This document shows, in pieces, positions 47,432 to 58,138 of a stretch of 64,000 nucleotides of DNA. The notes below the pieces were generated by a model, which was not told the DNA's origin, made no database searches, and was given only the letters and a program-made list of their open reading frames with translations. Position 1 is the first letter of the stretch, and every line of letters begins with the position of its first letter. The position numbers were made by a program, and so were the translations under genes. This DNA comes from Pyropia haitanensis (lineage: Eukaryota > Rhodophyta > Bangiophyceae > Bangiales > Bangiaceae): assembly GCA_008729055.1 (NCBI GenBank), contig SDUX01000010.1, positions 2,247,090 to 2,311,089 of the forward strand, read 5' to 3'.

Positions 47432-48393
47432 GGCGGCCGGCCTGGGTAGACGGGCAAAGCAGACGGGCGGGAGGTTGTCAAACGGGAGAGAGGGGAGGGG
47501 GCGGCGCCGGTGGGTTGTCTACAGCGCAGCCGCGGGGGTGGCCGGGCGGCAGGGCGGGCGGCGGGAGCCGGACGCACGCCCAGCCGAGCGCCGAGCGGCG
47601 GGCACGGCGATGTGCGCCGACGACGACTTGCCGGCAAAAGAGGCAAGCGTCACCCACGGCCGTCGGTCGGGTAGGCGGTGAGCGCCGCCCGTTGGCCGTC
47701 TCGGCTTGCTGGAAGGTGCAGCACCAAACTCTCCCCCCTGATCGGCGAGATGGTGGGGCTCCGGCTCGTGCAAAGCGTCTCATCCATGGTAGCCCCCCGC
47801 CGACAGAAACCCTCAGACAAACGGTCTGACAGCCATGCCAACATTTTGACAAACTCAGAAAGAATTGCTCGTCGCAGGGCTCGTCGCGGTGCAGATGGAC
47901 CGCGTCGCGGGGCGTGAGAGCGCGGCTCGTGGCCGACGGGGGCGAGAGGGGACCATCACTACCCGACTGTCCTGTGGGAGGGGGAAGCAGCCGTTGGGCA
48001 GACCCGAGAGATCTGTCTATATATGCTAGACGAGCAGGGTAACAGGCTGCCGCACCAGCGGGGTCGACTCGACGGAAGAGGAGTCAGCTTGGGCGCCACG
48101 CCGACCAGATCACTCGCTCAAGGTCACCATCCTGCCCTGCTCCTTTGCGCAGAGCGCCATGCGATCGGCGCCCTCATTCCGACCGCACCTGGCCAGACGC
48201 GCCCTACTCGTACCCCCCTTGCCCCCTTGCCCGCCATTCCCCTCCCCCACAGCACAGTTCGCGCCACTCCATTGGGCCCTCAACACCCCACGTCTTCCGC
48301 AAAGCGCGACCAGAGGCCATTCTCCGCCCCTACTCATCCCCCAAACCAACCCCGTCCACGGCTCCTCCCCCACCCTCCCCCCCCCCCCATCAG
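47432..48393. other. Intergenic spacer between same-strand genes
   Basis: It separates the ABC transporter start from the CrtISO-like stop. It is less GC-rich in the middle, with a TATA-like CTATATATG at 48017-48025 about 590 bases upstream of the transporter, too far for a confident promoter call. C-rich sequence near 48375-48389 lies just beyond the CrtISO-like stop. No gene. Confidence 0.45.
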
Positions 48394-50394
48394 TCACAGC
48401 TTCAAGTCCTGCAGCATCCGCTGGACACCCTTGCGGCCAACGACGCCGCCGACGGCCAGCAGCGCACTCGCCGCGACCGCCGGCACGCCAATCCCCGGGA
48501 AGCAACTGTCGCCGACCGCCCACAGCCCCGCCACGCCCGTCGCGCCGCCCGTAAACGCGTCGCCCGTGCCGGCCATCACCTCTGGCCCGTACGTGCCACG
48601 CCAGCGGCGGAGGTACCGCTCGTGCGTCAGCGGGGAGCCCTCCAGGGCCACCCGGATGCGCCCGTCGGCGCGGATGCCCGGCAGGAACCGCTCGACGGCG
48701 TCGTACAGGTACTCGACGCGGGCGGCCTTGAGCGCCTTGTACTCGTCCGACCGCCGGTCCATCCCTTCGTACAGGCCGTACGGCTCGGTGGCGGGAGCGT
48801 ACGCGTGGACGACGTGGTGCCCCGCCGGCGCCATGGACGGGTCCGCGACGGAGGCAAACGACAGTGCCACCGCGTTTTGCTCACCCGTCATGGGCAGCTC
48901 CCACGAGCGGATGGTGGTGGCGTTGAGGGGGAGCGCGTCCAGGATGGCCGGCTCCATCCCCGTGCAGTCCACCCCCAGGTGGAGGTGCACAAAGCTGGGC
49001 GTCGGCCGCAGCCGGCCCGCCACCCCGTCGAGCGACGCCGCCGCCGCCGCGGCGGCGCGGCTCGCCTCCCGCGCCGCCGGCGGCAGCAGCCGCGCCGTAT
49101 CCCACGCGCTCGCATTCGAGATGACCGCCCGCCGCGCCGCGATGCGCGTGCCGTCGGCCAGCTCCACGCCCGCCGCGGCGCCGGTGGCAGCGTCCAGGGT
49201 GATGGCCGCTACGGGCGAGCGCGGCGCGACGACCCCCCCAGCGCCACGGATGGCGCCGACGAGCGCGTCAATGAGCGCGCCCGACCCACCCACCGGGTAG
49301 TCGAGCGCGCCGCCCGGCACGGTGCACGTTGTCCACTCGTGGAAAATGTAGGCCATCTGGGCGGTGAGCGTGCCGTCGGCGCCGACGCCTGCGAGCAAAA
49401 AGCAGAGCAGGTCGAGGTAGGACCGCGTGAACGGGTGGGTGATGTGCCGGTCCATGACCTTGGCAAACGGCGCGAGGATGTCCCCGCGCACCGCCGCAGG
49501 GAGGCCGCCGACCACCGCCGGCGACGCAAAGTACTTGCCCGCCGTCAGGGCGGTGCCGACCACGTCGCCCGCAAGAAAGGCCGCCGCCGGCATCGCCGCG
49601 CCCATCCGCCCAATGGGCGCCAGGTCCGCAATGAGGGACCGGAGCTCCGCTTCCGCGGCGGGCCCCGCCACCTCCCGCACCAGCGCGCCAAACGGCACGT
49701 CCCCCCCCGTGGCGGCGGCGCCCATCGACACGGTGTAGCGGCCGTCCGGGGTGGCCAGCCCCCACGTGTTGTACGTCACCACCGGCAGCGCCACGCCGAC
49801 CGCGTCGAGGACGTTGCGCAGCGGGTTGACCGACGGGGGCGCGCCGGCCGGCGCGGGCGCGAGCCCCGAAAACAGCGACGGCCCGGAATCAAACGTGTAC
49901 CCGCCGGGGCGCGTAAAGGCGTGCGCGGCGCCGCCGAGGAGGGAGTGCGACTCGAGGACGACCACCGACTGGCCGTGCACGACCGCCAGCAGCGCCGCCG
50001 CGCACAGGCCGCCAATGCCCGACCCGATGACCACCACGTCCGCCGCCGCGGGCAGCGGCGGCCGCCGTGACGCGCCGCCGCCGCCGCCGCCGCCGCCGCC
50101 GTCAGCGGCGGCGGTGGCGGTGGCGGTGGCGGTGGTGGTGGTGGGGGAGGGGGGAGGTGGGCGGGCTGCGCCGCTCCGCCGCGGCGGCACCCGCCCGCGC
50201 CGGTCGCGGTCGGCCGCGGCGCGGCGCGGCAGCGGGCGCCGCCGTTGGATGGACGGGCGGCGGGCTGTCCAGGCGGCCGCGGTACGACGGGCAGAGAAGG
50301 GGGCGGGGAGGAAGGCGGCCCGCGACGGCGGCGGCGGTGGCGGCGGCGGTGGCGGCGGCCGCGCCGCGGCGGCGGCGGCGGTGGTGGTGGGCAT
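48394..50394 (-). CDS. CrtISO-like FAD-dependent oxidoreductase (carotenoid isomerase family)
   Basis: An intronless 666-residue protein. Residues 1-115 are Pro/Arg/Ala/Thr-rich, consistent with a plastid transit peptide. The FAD-binding fold starts with VVVIGSGIGGLCAAALL (119-135) and continues with VVVLESHSLLGGAAHAF. YTFDSGPSLFSGL follows. Later family blocks are YLDLLCFLLAGVGADGTLTAQMAYIFHEW, YPVGGSGALIDAL and GSPLTHERYLRRWRGTYGPEVMAG, and near the end VGDSCFPGIGVPAVAAS. The set fits the carotenoid isomerase and retinol saturase superfamily. The LTHER and GVPAVAAS blocks look closer to plant CrtISO-like proteins of the At1g57770 type than to CRTISO itself. The reaction is therefore given only as redox or isomerisation of a carotenoid or similar polyene. 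The start ATG at 50394 is the first in this frame before clear protein sequence; an open frame continues upstream as spacer. Confidence 0.88.
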   Translation of the reverse strand: MPTTTAAAAAARPPPPPPPPPPPSRAAFLPAPFSARRTAAAWTARRPSIQRRRPLPRRAAADRDRRGRVPPRRSGAARPPPPSPTTTTATATATAAADGGGGGGGGGASRRPPLPAAADVVVIGSGIGGLCAAALLAVVHGQSVVVLESHSLLGGAAHAFTRPGGYTFDSGPSLFSGLAPAPAGAPPSVNPLRNVLDAVGVALPVVTYNTWGLATPDGRYTVSMGAAATGGDVPFGALVREVAGPAAEAELRSLIADLAPIGRMGAAMPAAAFLAGDVVGTALTAGKYFASPAVVGGLPAAVRGDILAPFAKVMDRHITHPFTRSYLDLLCFLLAGVGADGTLTAQMAYIFHEWTTCTVPGGALDYPVGGSGALIDALVGAIRGAGGVVAPRSPVAAITLDAATGAAAGVELADGTRIAARRAVISNASAWDTARLLPPAAREASRAAAAAAASLDGVAGRLRPTPSFVHLHLGVDCTGMEPAILDALPLNATTIRSWELPMTGEQNAVALSFASVADPSMAPAGHHVVHAYAPATEPYGLYEGMDRRSDEYKALKAARVEYLYDAVERFLPGIRADGRIRVALEGSPLTHERYLRRWRGTYGPEVMAGTGDAFTGGATGVAGLWAVGDSCFPGIGVPAVAASALLAVGGVVGRKGVQRMLQDLKL

Positions 50395-50986
50395 GGCCGC
50401 CCGCGCGAGCCACGCGGGGCGGGCGCGACCGACGGGATTGGCAGTGGACGAGGGGGGGTAGGAGCGGGGTACAAGTGGGAGCGGAGGAGGGGGGGGGGGC
50501 GGTAGCGGTGTCGGGGAGAAACGGCGGCGGCCGCGGCGACGGCAGTGGGGGATGGGGCCGAGGGGGGGGGTCGCGTGCACGGCCGCGCACTGGCGGCGCC
50601 GCGATGGGCACCGTCGGCGCGTGGAAGCACCGAGCGCGTGGCGCAGCCGGCAAATTTGGCTGCCGTCGAGGGAGTGGATCCAATCGGGACGGGCCGGGCT
50701 GTCTGCAATGCCGCCGCGGTGAGCTGCCGCGACGGCTGCCCGCGGCGACTTGGCCGCCGCGCTTCTTCCCCCCCCCCCCTCCCCCCCCACAGCGCCGTCT
50801 CCCCACCGTGGTCTTCTCTTCCCTTGTGGAGGTTGCGCTCACACCATCCAACGGGGCGTCGTGCAAGAGCAAGAGGTGCAACGGCGGCACGCTGGCCACG
50901 CGGGATGGCCACGCGCGGGCCGCGCCGCCGCCGCGCCGCCCGCGCCCGCCGTGCCGCCGTCGCTGTCCCCCCCCCCCCCCCCCCCC

Positions 50987-51072
50987 GTCGCCGCCGCCGC
51001 CGCCGCCTCCGTCGCCGCCGCCGCCGCCGCCTCCGTCGCCGCCGCCGCCGCCGCCTCCGTCGCCGCCGCCGC

Positions 51073-51075
<3 letters not shown>
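50987..51075. repeat. 21-base GC minisatellite
   Basis: Four copies of a unit GTCG(CCG)nCCTCC. Successive GTCG starts are at 50987, 51011, 51032 and 51053, giving spacings of 24, 21 and 21 bases. A C run of about 20 precedes it. It is translatable as Ser-Val-(Ala)n in one phase, but no gene context supports that. Confidence 0.75.
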
Positions 51076-51104
<29 letters not shown>

Positions 51105-51572
51105 CTGTCCAAGTCGCGGTCGTCACCGCTGCAACCACGCGGGGCCACCACGCGGGCCAGCTCCCTGCGCGAGCCGCCAACGCACCGCGGGCGCGCCGTC
51201 GACGGGTCGCGACCGCCACCGCCGTCGCGGCGGGCGGGTCGCCGCCGCCACCGCCACCACCGGCGGCGGCGACGTGCGTCCCCAAACGGCGGGTGCGTCT
51301 GCGCCGCCCCCCGCGCCGCGCACCCACCACCCGTGCAGCCGCATGCCGGTTAACGGGAGGGGAAAATGGTCGGCGCCCCCGCTCATGCCGACCCCCGATG
51401 GGATCGCTGTAGGGGCGGTCCCATCCAGAGAGGGGCGCACCGCGGGGCCCAGTGGCCATGTGCGAGTACCAAACGAGCGTCCGGCCGTGGAGCCGGGTCG
51501 GCGGTGCTCATGCTCGAGTGCCTCTCTGGACGTGCACATGTACAAGGACAGAACTCACGGACGACACGGGCC

Positions 51573-51892
51573 GCTGAGCGGCCCACCTGCCAACCCAAGC
51601 TGCAAGATGCATGGTAAGAGAAGAGACGTGCCAATCGACTCGCTGTCGAGCTCACGGCCGCCGTAGCGCGGCCACCCGCCCGCCCTGCCACGACCGAGGC
51701 CATAGCGCAGCCACCCGCTCGCCCTGCCACGCGCTGAGCGGCCCACCTGCCAACCCAAGCTGCAAGATGCATGGTAAGAGAAGAGACGTGCCAATCGACT
51801 CGCTGTCGAGCTCACGGCCGCCGTAGCGCGGCCACCCGCCCGCCCTGCCTCGACCGAGGCCATAGCGCAGCCACCCGCTCGCCCTGCCACGA
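51573..51892. repeat. 160-base tandem duplication, two copies
   Basis: Positions 51573-51732 and 51733-51892 are head-to-tail copies differing at only one clear base (A at 51690, T at 51850). Each copy also holds an inner partial repeat: AGCGCGGCCACCCGCCCGCC and AGCGCAGCCACCCGCTCGCC, about 40 bases apart. Near-identity points to a recent duplication. It lies just downstream of the lipase stop codon. Confidence 0.9.
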
Positions 51893-51942
51893 GCAAGGGC
51901 GCACACCAGGTGAGGCGGTCGTGACCGCGTGCCATACACCGG

Positions 51943-52736
51943 TCAAGACGGCGGCCCGCCCGAGCGACCCGCCCCCCCACGAACAAGGGTGTCGTAGTGC
52001 ATTGTCAGGTACCTCTTATAGACGTCGAAAGAGTGGCGCGCCAAGACGCCGTAGAAGAGGCCGCTCAGGAGGGACGCCTCTAGCCGCTCTTCCCTGTCCG
52101 CCTGGTGTGGAAACACCTTGCGCTCGGCAGTCGCGGGGGAGTCCGCCAGCTTCCAGTGGTGCGCTGCCGCGACGGGGGCGTACGAGCCGCGCACGTGCAG
52201 AGCAGCGGCGATGAGCCCAAAGGGCATTCGAGGCACCGCGTCCCCGTCAACGACCACGCGGGTGTGGGTGGTGCGGTCCAGGACGGCTGCCTGCAAGGCC
52301 GCGTCGCCCACTCTCGGGCCCCCAAAAGTGACGAGCAACGCGGGGGCCGTCGGGGTTCCCGCCGCCATAGCCAGGAGAGTGGCTAGAGCCGCGCCAAGGC
52401 TGTGGCCTGCGAACACCACCCGCAGTGGCCGAGCAGTGCGGGGCAGGCCACGGGCGGCGGCTTCCGCCTCCTGCGCCGCCAGTACCTTGGCCTTCACCTG
52501 CGGCCACAGCGACGCGGCGGCGGCGGCCCAGCCGTCGTGCACACGCACACCCGGCGGGAGGCGCAGCTGCGCCAGGACAGTACCGGAGGGTGGGATGAGG
52601 TTCATCGAACAGTCCAGCAGGACGTCCTTGACTGTCTGTGTGGGTGCCACTGCCATCACCAGCGTCGGATGCAGCGTGTAGCGCACCACAATGGTTGGGC
52701 AGGAGTCGATCGCGACAGAGGCGGACAAGGGTACAC
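51943..52736 (-). CDS. Class 3 (Rml-type) lipase-like alpha/beta hydrolase, 5' end uncertain
   Basis: The frame contains TLVMAVAPTQTVKDVLLDC (the strand before the oxyanion loop), then the nucleophile elbow VVFAGHSLGAALATLLA with the catalytic Ser. VTFGGPRVGD, a hallmark of the lipase-3 family, follows. An Asp lies in VVVDGDAVPRMPF and His candidates in AAHHWKL or RHSFDVYKRYL. The protein ends GAGRSGGPPS. Such enzymes cleave acyl esters of glycerolipids. The first ATG in frame (52656) would cut into the core fold, while conserved-looking sequence (SCPTIVVRYTLHP) continues upstream. A possible acceptor TGCGACAG precedes 52736, so one or more 5' exons are likely missing. The neighbouring gene at 53233 on the same strand could be part of it, but I could not join the two in phase. 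Confidence 0.75.
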
Positions 52737-53232
52737 CTGTCGCACCCTGGCGATTGGGCCGGCATTTGGCCCGGGCTCGGGCCGCCGGGAAGGGGGGGCC
52801 GACAGGCCTACGCTGGTACGAGAGCGGGACGCAGCGCACGTGCCGCCACTTGGCGGCGGAAAGAGCAGGCGCGGTGGGCACGGCGGGTCGTTTCGTCGCC
52901 GCGAGCCGTTTCGAGCGGCGCCCACGGGCTGGCCTCTCCCCCCCCCACCCCCCTCTTTTCCCGCCAAGGTACGTGCCGCGCCCGATATATTCGTGCCCCG
53001 GCGGCCCGCCCCTGTCCCGAGGTTCGAATGGGGCAGCGTCCCTAGTCTCGCACTCCCCTATCCTCCCCGGCGTGGTAGGTCGCCGCGGCCGGTCGGGTGT
53101 GCGCCCTTGTCTACCTCGGGGTCCATTTTATGGCGGGTGCCTCTCTGCGGCTGCAGGCACCCGCGTCTGTACTGTGAATCACTGCGTGATAGGATTGTTA
53201 GCCATGCATTGTAAAACAACGTTACGGCATCA
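52737..53232. other. Spacer or unresolved intron/exon region
   Basis: It lies between the lipase frame and the next minus-strand frame. It contains a TATA-like GATATATTC at 52983 (GAATATATC on the minus strand), which would suit a lipase promoter about 250 bases upstream. If the two flanking frames are one gene, this would be intron. Confidence 0.35.
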
Positions 53233-53994
53233 TCACCCTCCCCAGCTGCGGTGCAGGCAGGCCCGGTCCGCGACCTGCAGCTGAAAGAGTATCGGTTCCA
53301 GCGCAGATTCCGGGTTTCTGAGAGCGACGCCCCGGTCGCACTTGCGCACCAAAGCCACAGCGAGCGCCGCGTGGTGCACGTCCGCCCCCATCTCATCGCC
53401 CGAAGCCCGCACCGCGCCAATCGCAGCGGGGCTAAAGTCGTGGTCAAAAAAAGCGTCTCCTGAGGCACACGGTACATCTGCAAATACGGGCATCTGCTGC
53501 TGAAGCTCATCGACCGCCAGCACGAGGCCAACTTGGTAGGCCAGTACGGCCGCTTGGGTCTGTTCCGGGGACACATCCTCCCGCGCCGTCATCTGCTGCG
53601 TCCATGCGTCATCGAGTGCGTGGGCGGCAGCAATGAGCTTGGAGGGTGCGTCATTTGGTTCAGTCGGATGGCCCATCACGTCGTCCAATGTTCCTCGACG
53701 TGCATGATAATCATACCACGCCATCATATTCAAGTCATCGGGCGACAATTGCAAGGTCTCCCTGGCAGCGACACGACGCGCCTGGGCCTTCCGATACGCG
53801 TCGCTCGGTGCGTCTGGACCCCACGCGTCGCGAAGCTCGGCTCGGGCCCGTACAAGGAGCGCCTCCTCATCCGCCAGTTCCGCCATTGTCGGCAGCGGCG
53901 CGGGGTCAGCCCCCCCAGAACCACCGCCGTGGCTCTCTCCCCCGACGCGCTCCCCGCCAGCGCGGCCGGCACGGCCCTCACCGCCGTCCGCCAT
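53233..53994 (-). CDS. Unidentified protein, 253 residues
   Basis: I do not recognise a family. From the ATG at 53994 the N-terminus is Gly-rich (about 35 residues). The rest is ordinary globular sequence with helices: MAELADEEALLVRARAELRDAW, KAQARRVAARETLQLSPDDLNMMAWYDYHARRGTLDDVMG, AAVLAYQVGLVLAVDELQQQMPVFADV and HHAALAVALVRKCDRGV. Composition is balanced and codon use is less GC-biased than in neighbours, so it is probably real. It may be an N-terminal exon of the lipase gene downstream on the same strand, or a separate gene. The stop at 53233 would lie in an intron in the first case; a CAG/GTCGCG donor-like site lies at about 53275. Confidence 0.55.
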   Translation of the reverse strand: MADGGEGRAGRAGGERVGGESHGGGSGGADPAPLPTMAELADEEALLVRARAELRDAWGPDAPSDAYRKAQARRVAARETLQLSPDDLNMMAWYDYHARRGTLDDVMGHPTEPNDAPSKLIAAAHALDDAWTQQMTAREDVSPEQTQAAVLAYQVGLVLAVDELQQQMPVFADVPCASGDAFFDHDFSPAAIGAVRASGDEMGADVHHAALAVALVRKCDRGVALRNPESALEPILFQLQVADRACLHRSWGG

Positions 53995-55580
53995 ATCCGT
54001 GCCCCGCCCCGCTTCCTTCCCTTCCCACCCCCGAGGGGCGCCCGGGTGGGGCCGTACCCCGCCGACGGGCGCAATCCAACCAGGACAACACCCGACCCGC
54101 CGCGTGGCGGTAGCGACCACCCCCCCCCTAGCGGCTACGTCACAGCGGTGGGAAGGTCCTATGACGGGACAGCGATGGGCAGGGCGGGGGCGGGCGGGGG
54201 AGGGGGCGGCGGAAGCGGTGCCGGGGATACAGGTAACGAGGAGCGGCCTGTGCGACCGGGGGCGTACGCAGGCGAAAACGCCCCCGTGCTGTCGCGTGCA
54301 CCGCCGCGGCACGAAAGGACGCGCAGGAAGGGGATGGCCGTGCAAGGGGGAGCCGTGAGGGGGAGCGGATGAAGAGGCCAGATCCGGGGGGGGGGTGGCA
54401 GCCGGAGAACAGCAGCACGGGTGGCGCCGCGGGGAACAGCCAGCGCGGGGAGAGCGGCGGGAGAAGAGCGGCTGGGTGAGCAGAGGGGGACGCTCCTCAC
54501 ACGTGGGAGCGAGCGCACGCACCCAGTGGCTGCAACGTTGTCCGTCCCGCAGGGCGGGTGCGCTGCACCCGCGCGGTGGGCTGGCCGTCGCTCGCGCGGG
54601 GCCCCGGTCGGCCCAGACTCGATGCATCAAACCTGGCCGGCGCGGGGGGGGTCACGCGAACCGGCCGAGTGAGGCGCGCTGGCAGTGTCTACGGGTGGGA
54701 GGATTGGCCAAGGCAGGACGCGGAGGGGGGGGGCGAGTTGCTGGGAGCTGTCGCTGGCGCCGCGGCCGCGCCGCCCGCCGCTCCCGCGGCGCCACTTGCT
54801 GCCCCCTCAGGTTCTTTCCCTGCTCCCCCCCTCCCCCTCTCTCACCCAACCTCCCGCCCCCTCCCCCCGCGCCTCCCCCGCCACGTGCACCCGGTTGCGA
54901 GCGTGCGTGCGCGTCGCCCTTTGCGCGCGCCAGCGCGGCGTCGAGCGTGCCACCGCGACGCGGGCGGCGGCGGCCGCCATCCGCCGCCGCCGCCGCCGCC
55001 ATCACCGCCGCCGCGGCGGCGGCCGCCAACCCCGTCGACACGGGGGCGACGGCCGCCGCCCACGGGGGCTCCCCCGCTGGTCGGCGGCGTCCGCGGGTCG
55101 TGGCGGCGACCGCCGCCGCCAACCACCGTCGGCCGCCGCGGCGGCCGCGTCGGTGGCGGTGCGCGGACCCCCCCCCCCCGCCGGCGGTCGCGGCGGCCAG
55201 CACCGCGGGGCAGAGCGCCGCGGCGGGTGCGCGGGGTGGGGGGGGTGCCAGCCGGCCGGCCTCGCAGCGCACGCGGCGCCGCTCACGGCCTGCCGCCGCG
55301 GCGGCCTGCCGGTCGGCCGCGCCGCCGCCCTTGTCGCGCCGGCCGTGCCGACGCGGCGGTCGGTCGCGGGCGCCGCTCCTTTTTTTTTTTTTTTTTTTGT
55401 GGGCGTGGCGACGGCGGTGGCGACGTGGGGGCGGTGGCCGTGGGGGGGGGGGGGGGGGGGGGGGGGGGTGGGGGGGCGGGGGAGGAGGTTCGGTGGCGGC
55501 CGCCGGGCGCGGCGTCGCTGCCAAGGCCGACGCGGGCGGCGGTCGCCGCGGACGACGGCGGCGCGGCGGGATGGGCACAT

Positions 55581-55704
55581 CGCCGCGCTGCGCGCCGCGG
55601 GTCGCGGCGGCTCCCGCCCCATCGCCGCGCTGCGCGCCGCGGGTCGCGGCGGCTCCCGCCCCATCGCCGCGCTGCGCGCCGCGGGTCGCGGCGGCTCCCG
55701 CCGC
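55581..55704. repeat. 42-base tandem repeat, three copies
   Basis: The unit beginning CGCCGCGCTGCGCGCCGCGG starts at 55581, 55623 and 55665. The first two copies are identical and the third diverges only at its end. 42 is a multiple of three, so an open frame would carry a 14-residue repeat, but no gene is supported here. Confidence 0.85.
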
Positions 55705-56152
55705 CGCGGCTCCCCGCGCGCCGCCCCCCACCGGCCGGCCGCCGCGGTGGGGCGGGCGGCGGCGGCGACGGGCGGCCGCCGCGGCGCGCCCCTCTCGGGG
55801 TCCCCACCGCGCGCGCCCCCACACCCCCCCAATCGCCACCTGACACCCCCGCCCTCCCGCGACGGCGGCGAGCGGCGCGCCCGCAGCGGTCAATGCCGTC
55901 CGCCCACTCGCGTGTCTGCTCGCGGCGGTCGCACGTGTCACCGCGAGTGGCGGCGACGGCGGCGCGCACCCGCCGCCGCACCGGCCGGTCGGGTCTGGCG
56001 GCGTGCTGGGTGGACCGCCGTGCGGCGTGGCCCGGCGCCGCGCGCCGCGCCGGTGGGGCGCGCCGCCGCACGTGCCGCGGCACGGGGCCGCGGCGGGTGG
56101 GGGCATGCCGCGCCGGCCGCCGCCGCCGCCGCCGCCGCCGCCGTCCGTGACG

Positions 56153-56243
56153 GCGGCGGCAGCGGCGGCGGCCGCCGCGGCGGCAGCGGCGGCGGCCGCC
56201 GCGGCGGCAGAGGCGGCGGCCGCCGCGGCGGCAGCGGCGGCGG
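56153..56243. repeat. Imperfect GGC/GCC repeat with about 24-base period
   Basis: Alternating blocks of GGCGGCGGCCGCCGCGGCGGCA recur about four times with small changes (GCAGCGG, GCAGAGG). Each block is self-complementary and could fold into hairpins. Confidence 0.55.
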
Positions 56244-58138
56244 CGCCCGTGGCCGCCGCCCGCGGCGGCATCCCCCCAGACGCAGCCGACGGGGCCGCCC
56301 GCGAAAGCACGCGCGCGCACCGCGGCGGCCGCTCACGACGGGCGCCGCCCCCCGCTCGACGCGGCAGCGCGGCGACACGTCTTGGCGGCGGCGACGGCGG
56401 CGCGGGGCGGGCGTGCCGCCTCCCCACCCCCCCCCCGTCGGGCGCCCGCCGCGCGGTGGCGTCGCCCGCCGCCGCGGGCCGCGGTCGCGGCGGCCGCCCC
56501 AACCCTCGAGCGGCGGCGGCGGCCGCGAGCGACCGCGGCGGCGGCGGCCGCGAGCGACAGCGGCGGCCGCGGCGGCGGCCGCGGCACGGGACCGCGGCGG
56601 GCCACCACCCTAGCAGGGGGCGGGTCGCGGCCGGCCGGCAGGGGGGGCGGGCGTTCCCGCCAACGCTCGGCGCTTCCGGCGGCGGTCGCGTCGGCAGACC
56701 GCTCCGGCTGCGGTGCCGCGGCTCGTTGCGGGTTGGGCGGCCCGAGGGCGGGGGGGGGGGGCGGGTAGGGCCTGCATCATGAAGCGGGTTGAGCTGGATG
56801 GCGTTGTGGGGGATGGACAGCCGCGAGCGCGGGCAGGGGGGGGGACGGAAGGGGGAGGGGTGCCGGCGCAAGGGGAGGCGGCCGCCTGGAACTGGGGGTG
56901 CTACAAGTGCTCGATTCCGCGGCTCGTGCGGTGTCGACGGGCGACGTCGTGGCGCTGATGGGCCCTCAACGCTGGCCCCGGCCAGGACCGCGTGACCCAG
57001 CCATCAAGCCTACTGTCAACTGCCGTTGGCCGGCAGTGTGCCGGTCTTCCTACTGGAAACGCCGCCACCAGCTTCGTTCATTTTGCACTCGTCGGCGTTC
57101 CTTGCCACGGATGTCAGATCATGGATGGCTTAAATGACAGCTCACGAGAGGTTCATGGTGTTTCTCTTGCCGATCATGGCACGGTCAGGCAACGCCGAGG
57201 TGGGCACCTCCAGACCACACGCCGAGATCCGATCATTAAGAACAGACGCGAGACCTGGCCTATCAGCCGCTGTGACCAGGTCTAAACCTCCCCACCATAT
57301 CAGTCTGCCGCGATCGACGACCAATCGCGGGGTTGCAAGCGGTCGGCCGCACCTCCGCCTGCGAAAATTTTGTGCGTGACGCAGTCCGCCAGAACGCGCG
57401 TCTGTCTCGTGGGGACGACCGCTGCGCAATGCTTCGTTCGCCCGCTCGCTGCCCCGGCGCTCGAGACATGTCTCGCGCCGAGACGGTCTCTCCCGGCCAC
57501 AACTTTCATCTGCAGCGTCTGCGGCGGCCTTTGACCGGGCCGCTTCGACCAGGAGCCACGCGTTGTCTAGGTGCAGTCAACAAACGCGGCCGCTGCGGCC
57601 GGTTTATTTTTTCTTTGACCTCGACAGTTGCGGCAAGCGCCCTCCCGCCGCCACCTTTGACCAGTGGGTGCTACTGATAGGCACGCCGGGACGAGGAGAG
57701 CAGGCGGTGGCGGTGGGGGTGGGGGGAGGGGGGGTCGGCACTTCGCGCGCGCGTCGGTAGCCGACCTCGATCCGCACGCCGCCCGCAGCGGGGTCGCCCC
57801 CCGCGCAGTTTGACGCACGACCAGCTGGTTGCGCTTCAAGACCGGCTGGCCTGGCATCCGCGGCGTGCGCCAAGGCAACGTAGCTGCAGGCCCGGGCACG
57901 GTGCAAGCTTCTCGTGCGTGCTTGGTGTATCCAGGCGCCCCGCAGAGGTCCGTCCCCGTGCAAGGGTCGCGCTGCAGGGCACTGGGCGCGTGCGATTGAG
58001 GCGGTCAGGGTGCGGATTGCGTCGTCGGCACGGCGGCTGCACGTTTGCGGGTGTCGCGGGTACGCCGGCGCGCGATAGTCAACCAAACTGTCGTCGCTAG
58101 CCGTCGGCGGTACGCTCCGTCAGGCGGCGCAGCGGAGG

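Larger units (their letters stand above)
50395..51942. other. Intergenic spacer with minisatellite and tandem duplication
   Basis: G runs on + at 50452-50458 and 50488-50500 give C tracts on the sense strand just before the CrtISO-like gene. C runs appear at 50767-50788 and 50967-50986, then the 21-base minisatellite and the 160-base duplication listed separately. No supported gene. Confidence 0.5.
53995..58138. other. 4.1-kb spacer, GC-rich then near-normal composition
   Basis: 54000-56780 is very GC-rich with a T18 run (55381-55398), a G run of about 25 (55442-55468) and trinucleotide-type repeats. From about 56960 to 58080 composition is closer to average and no long open frame with protein-like content appears. 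Near 57601 lies GTTTATTTTTTCTTTG. I see no transposon ends or RNA gene. The last 150 bases probably hold the promoter of the zinc-finger gene. Confidence 0.5.

Noticed and set aside
52969..52974. GTACGT after CGCCAAG on the + strand, a perfect donor context
   Set aside because: It lies near the lipase on the opposite strand, and no + strand exon with protein-like sequence precedes it.
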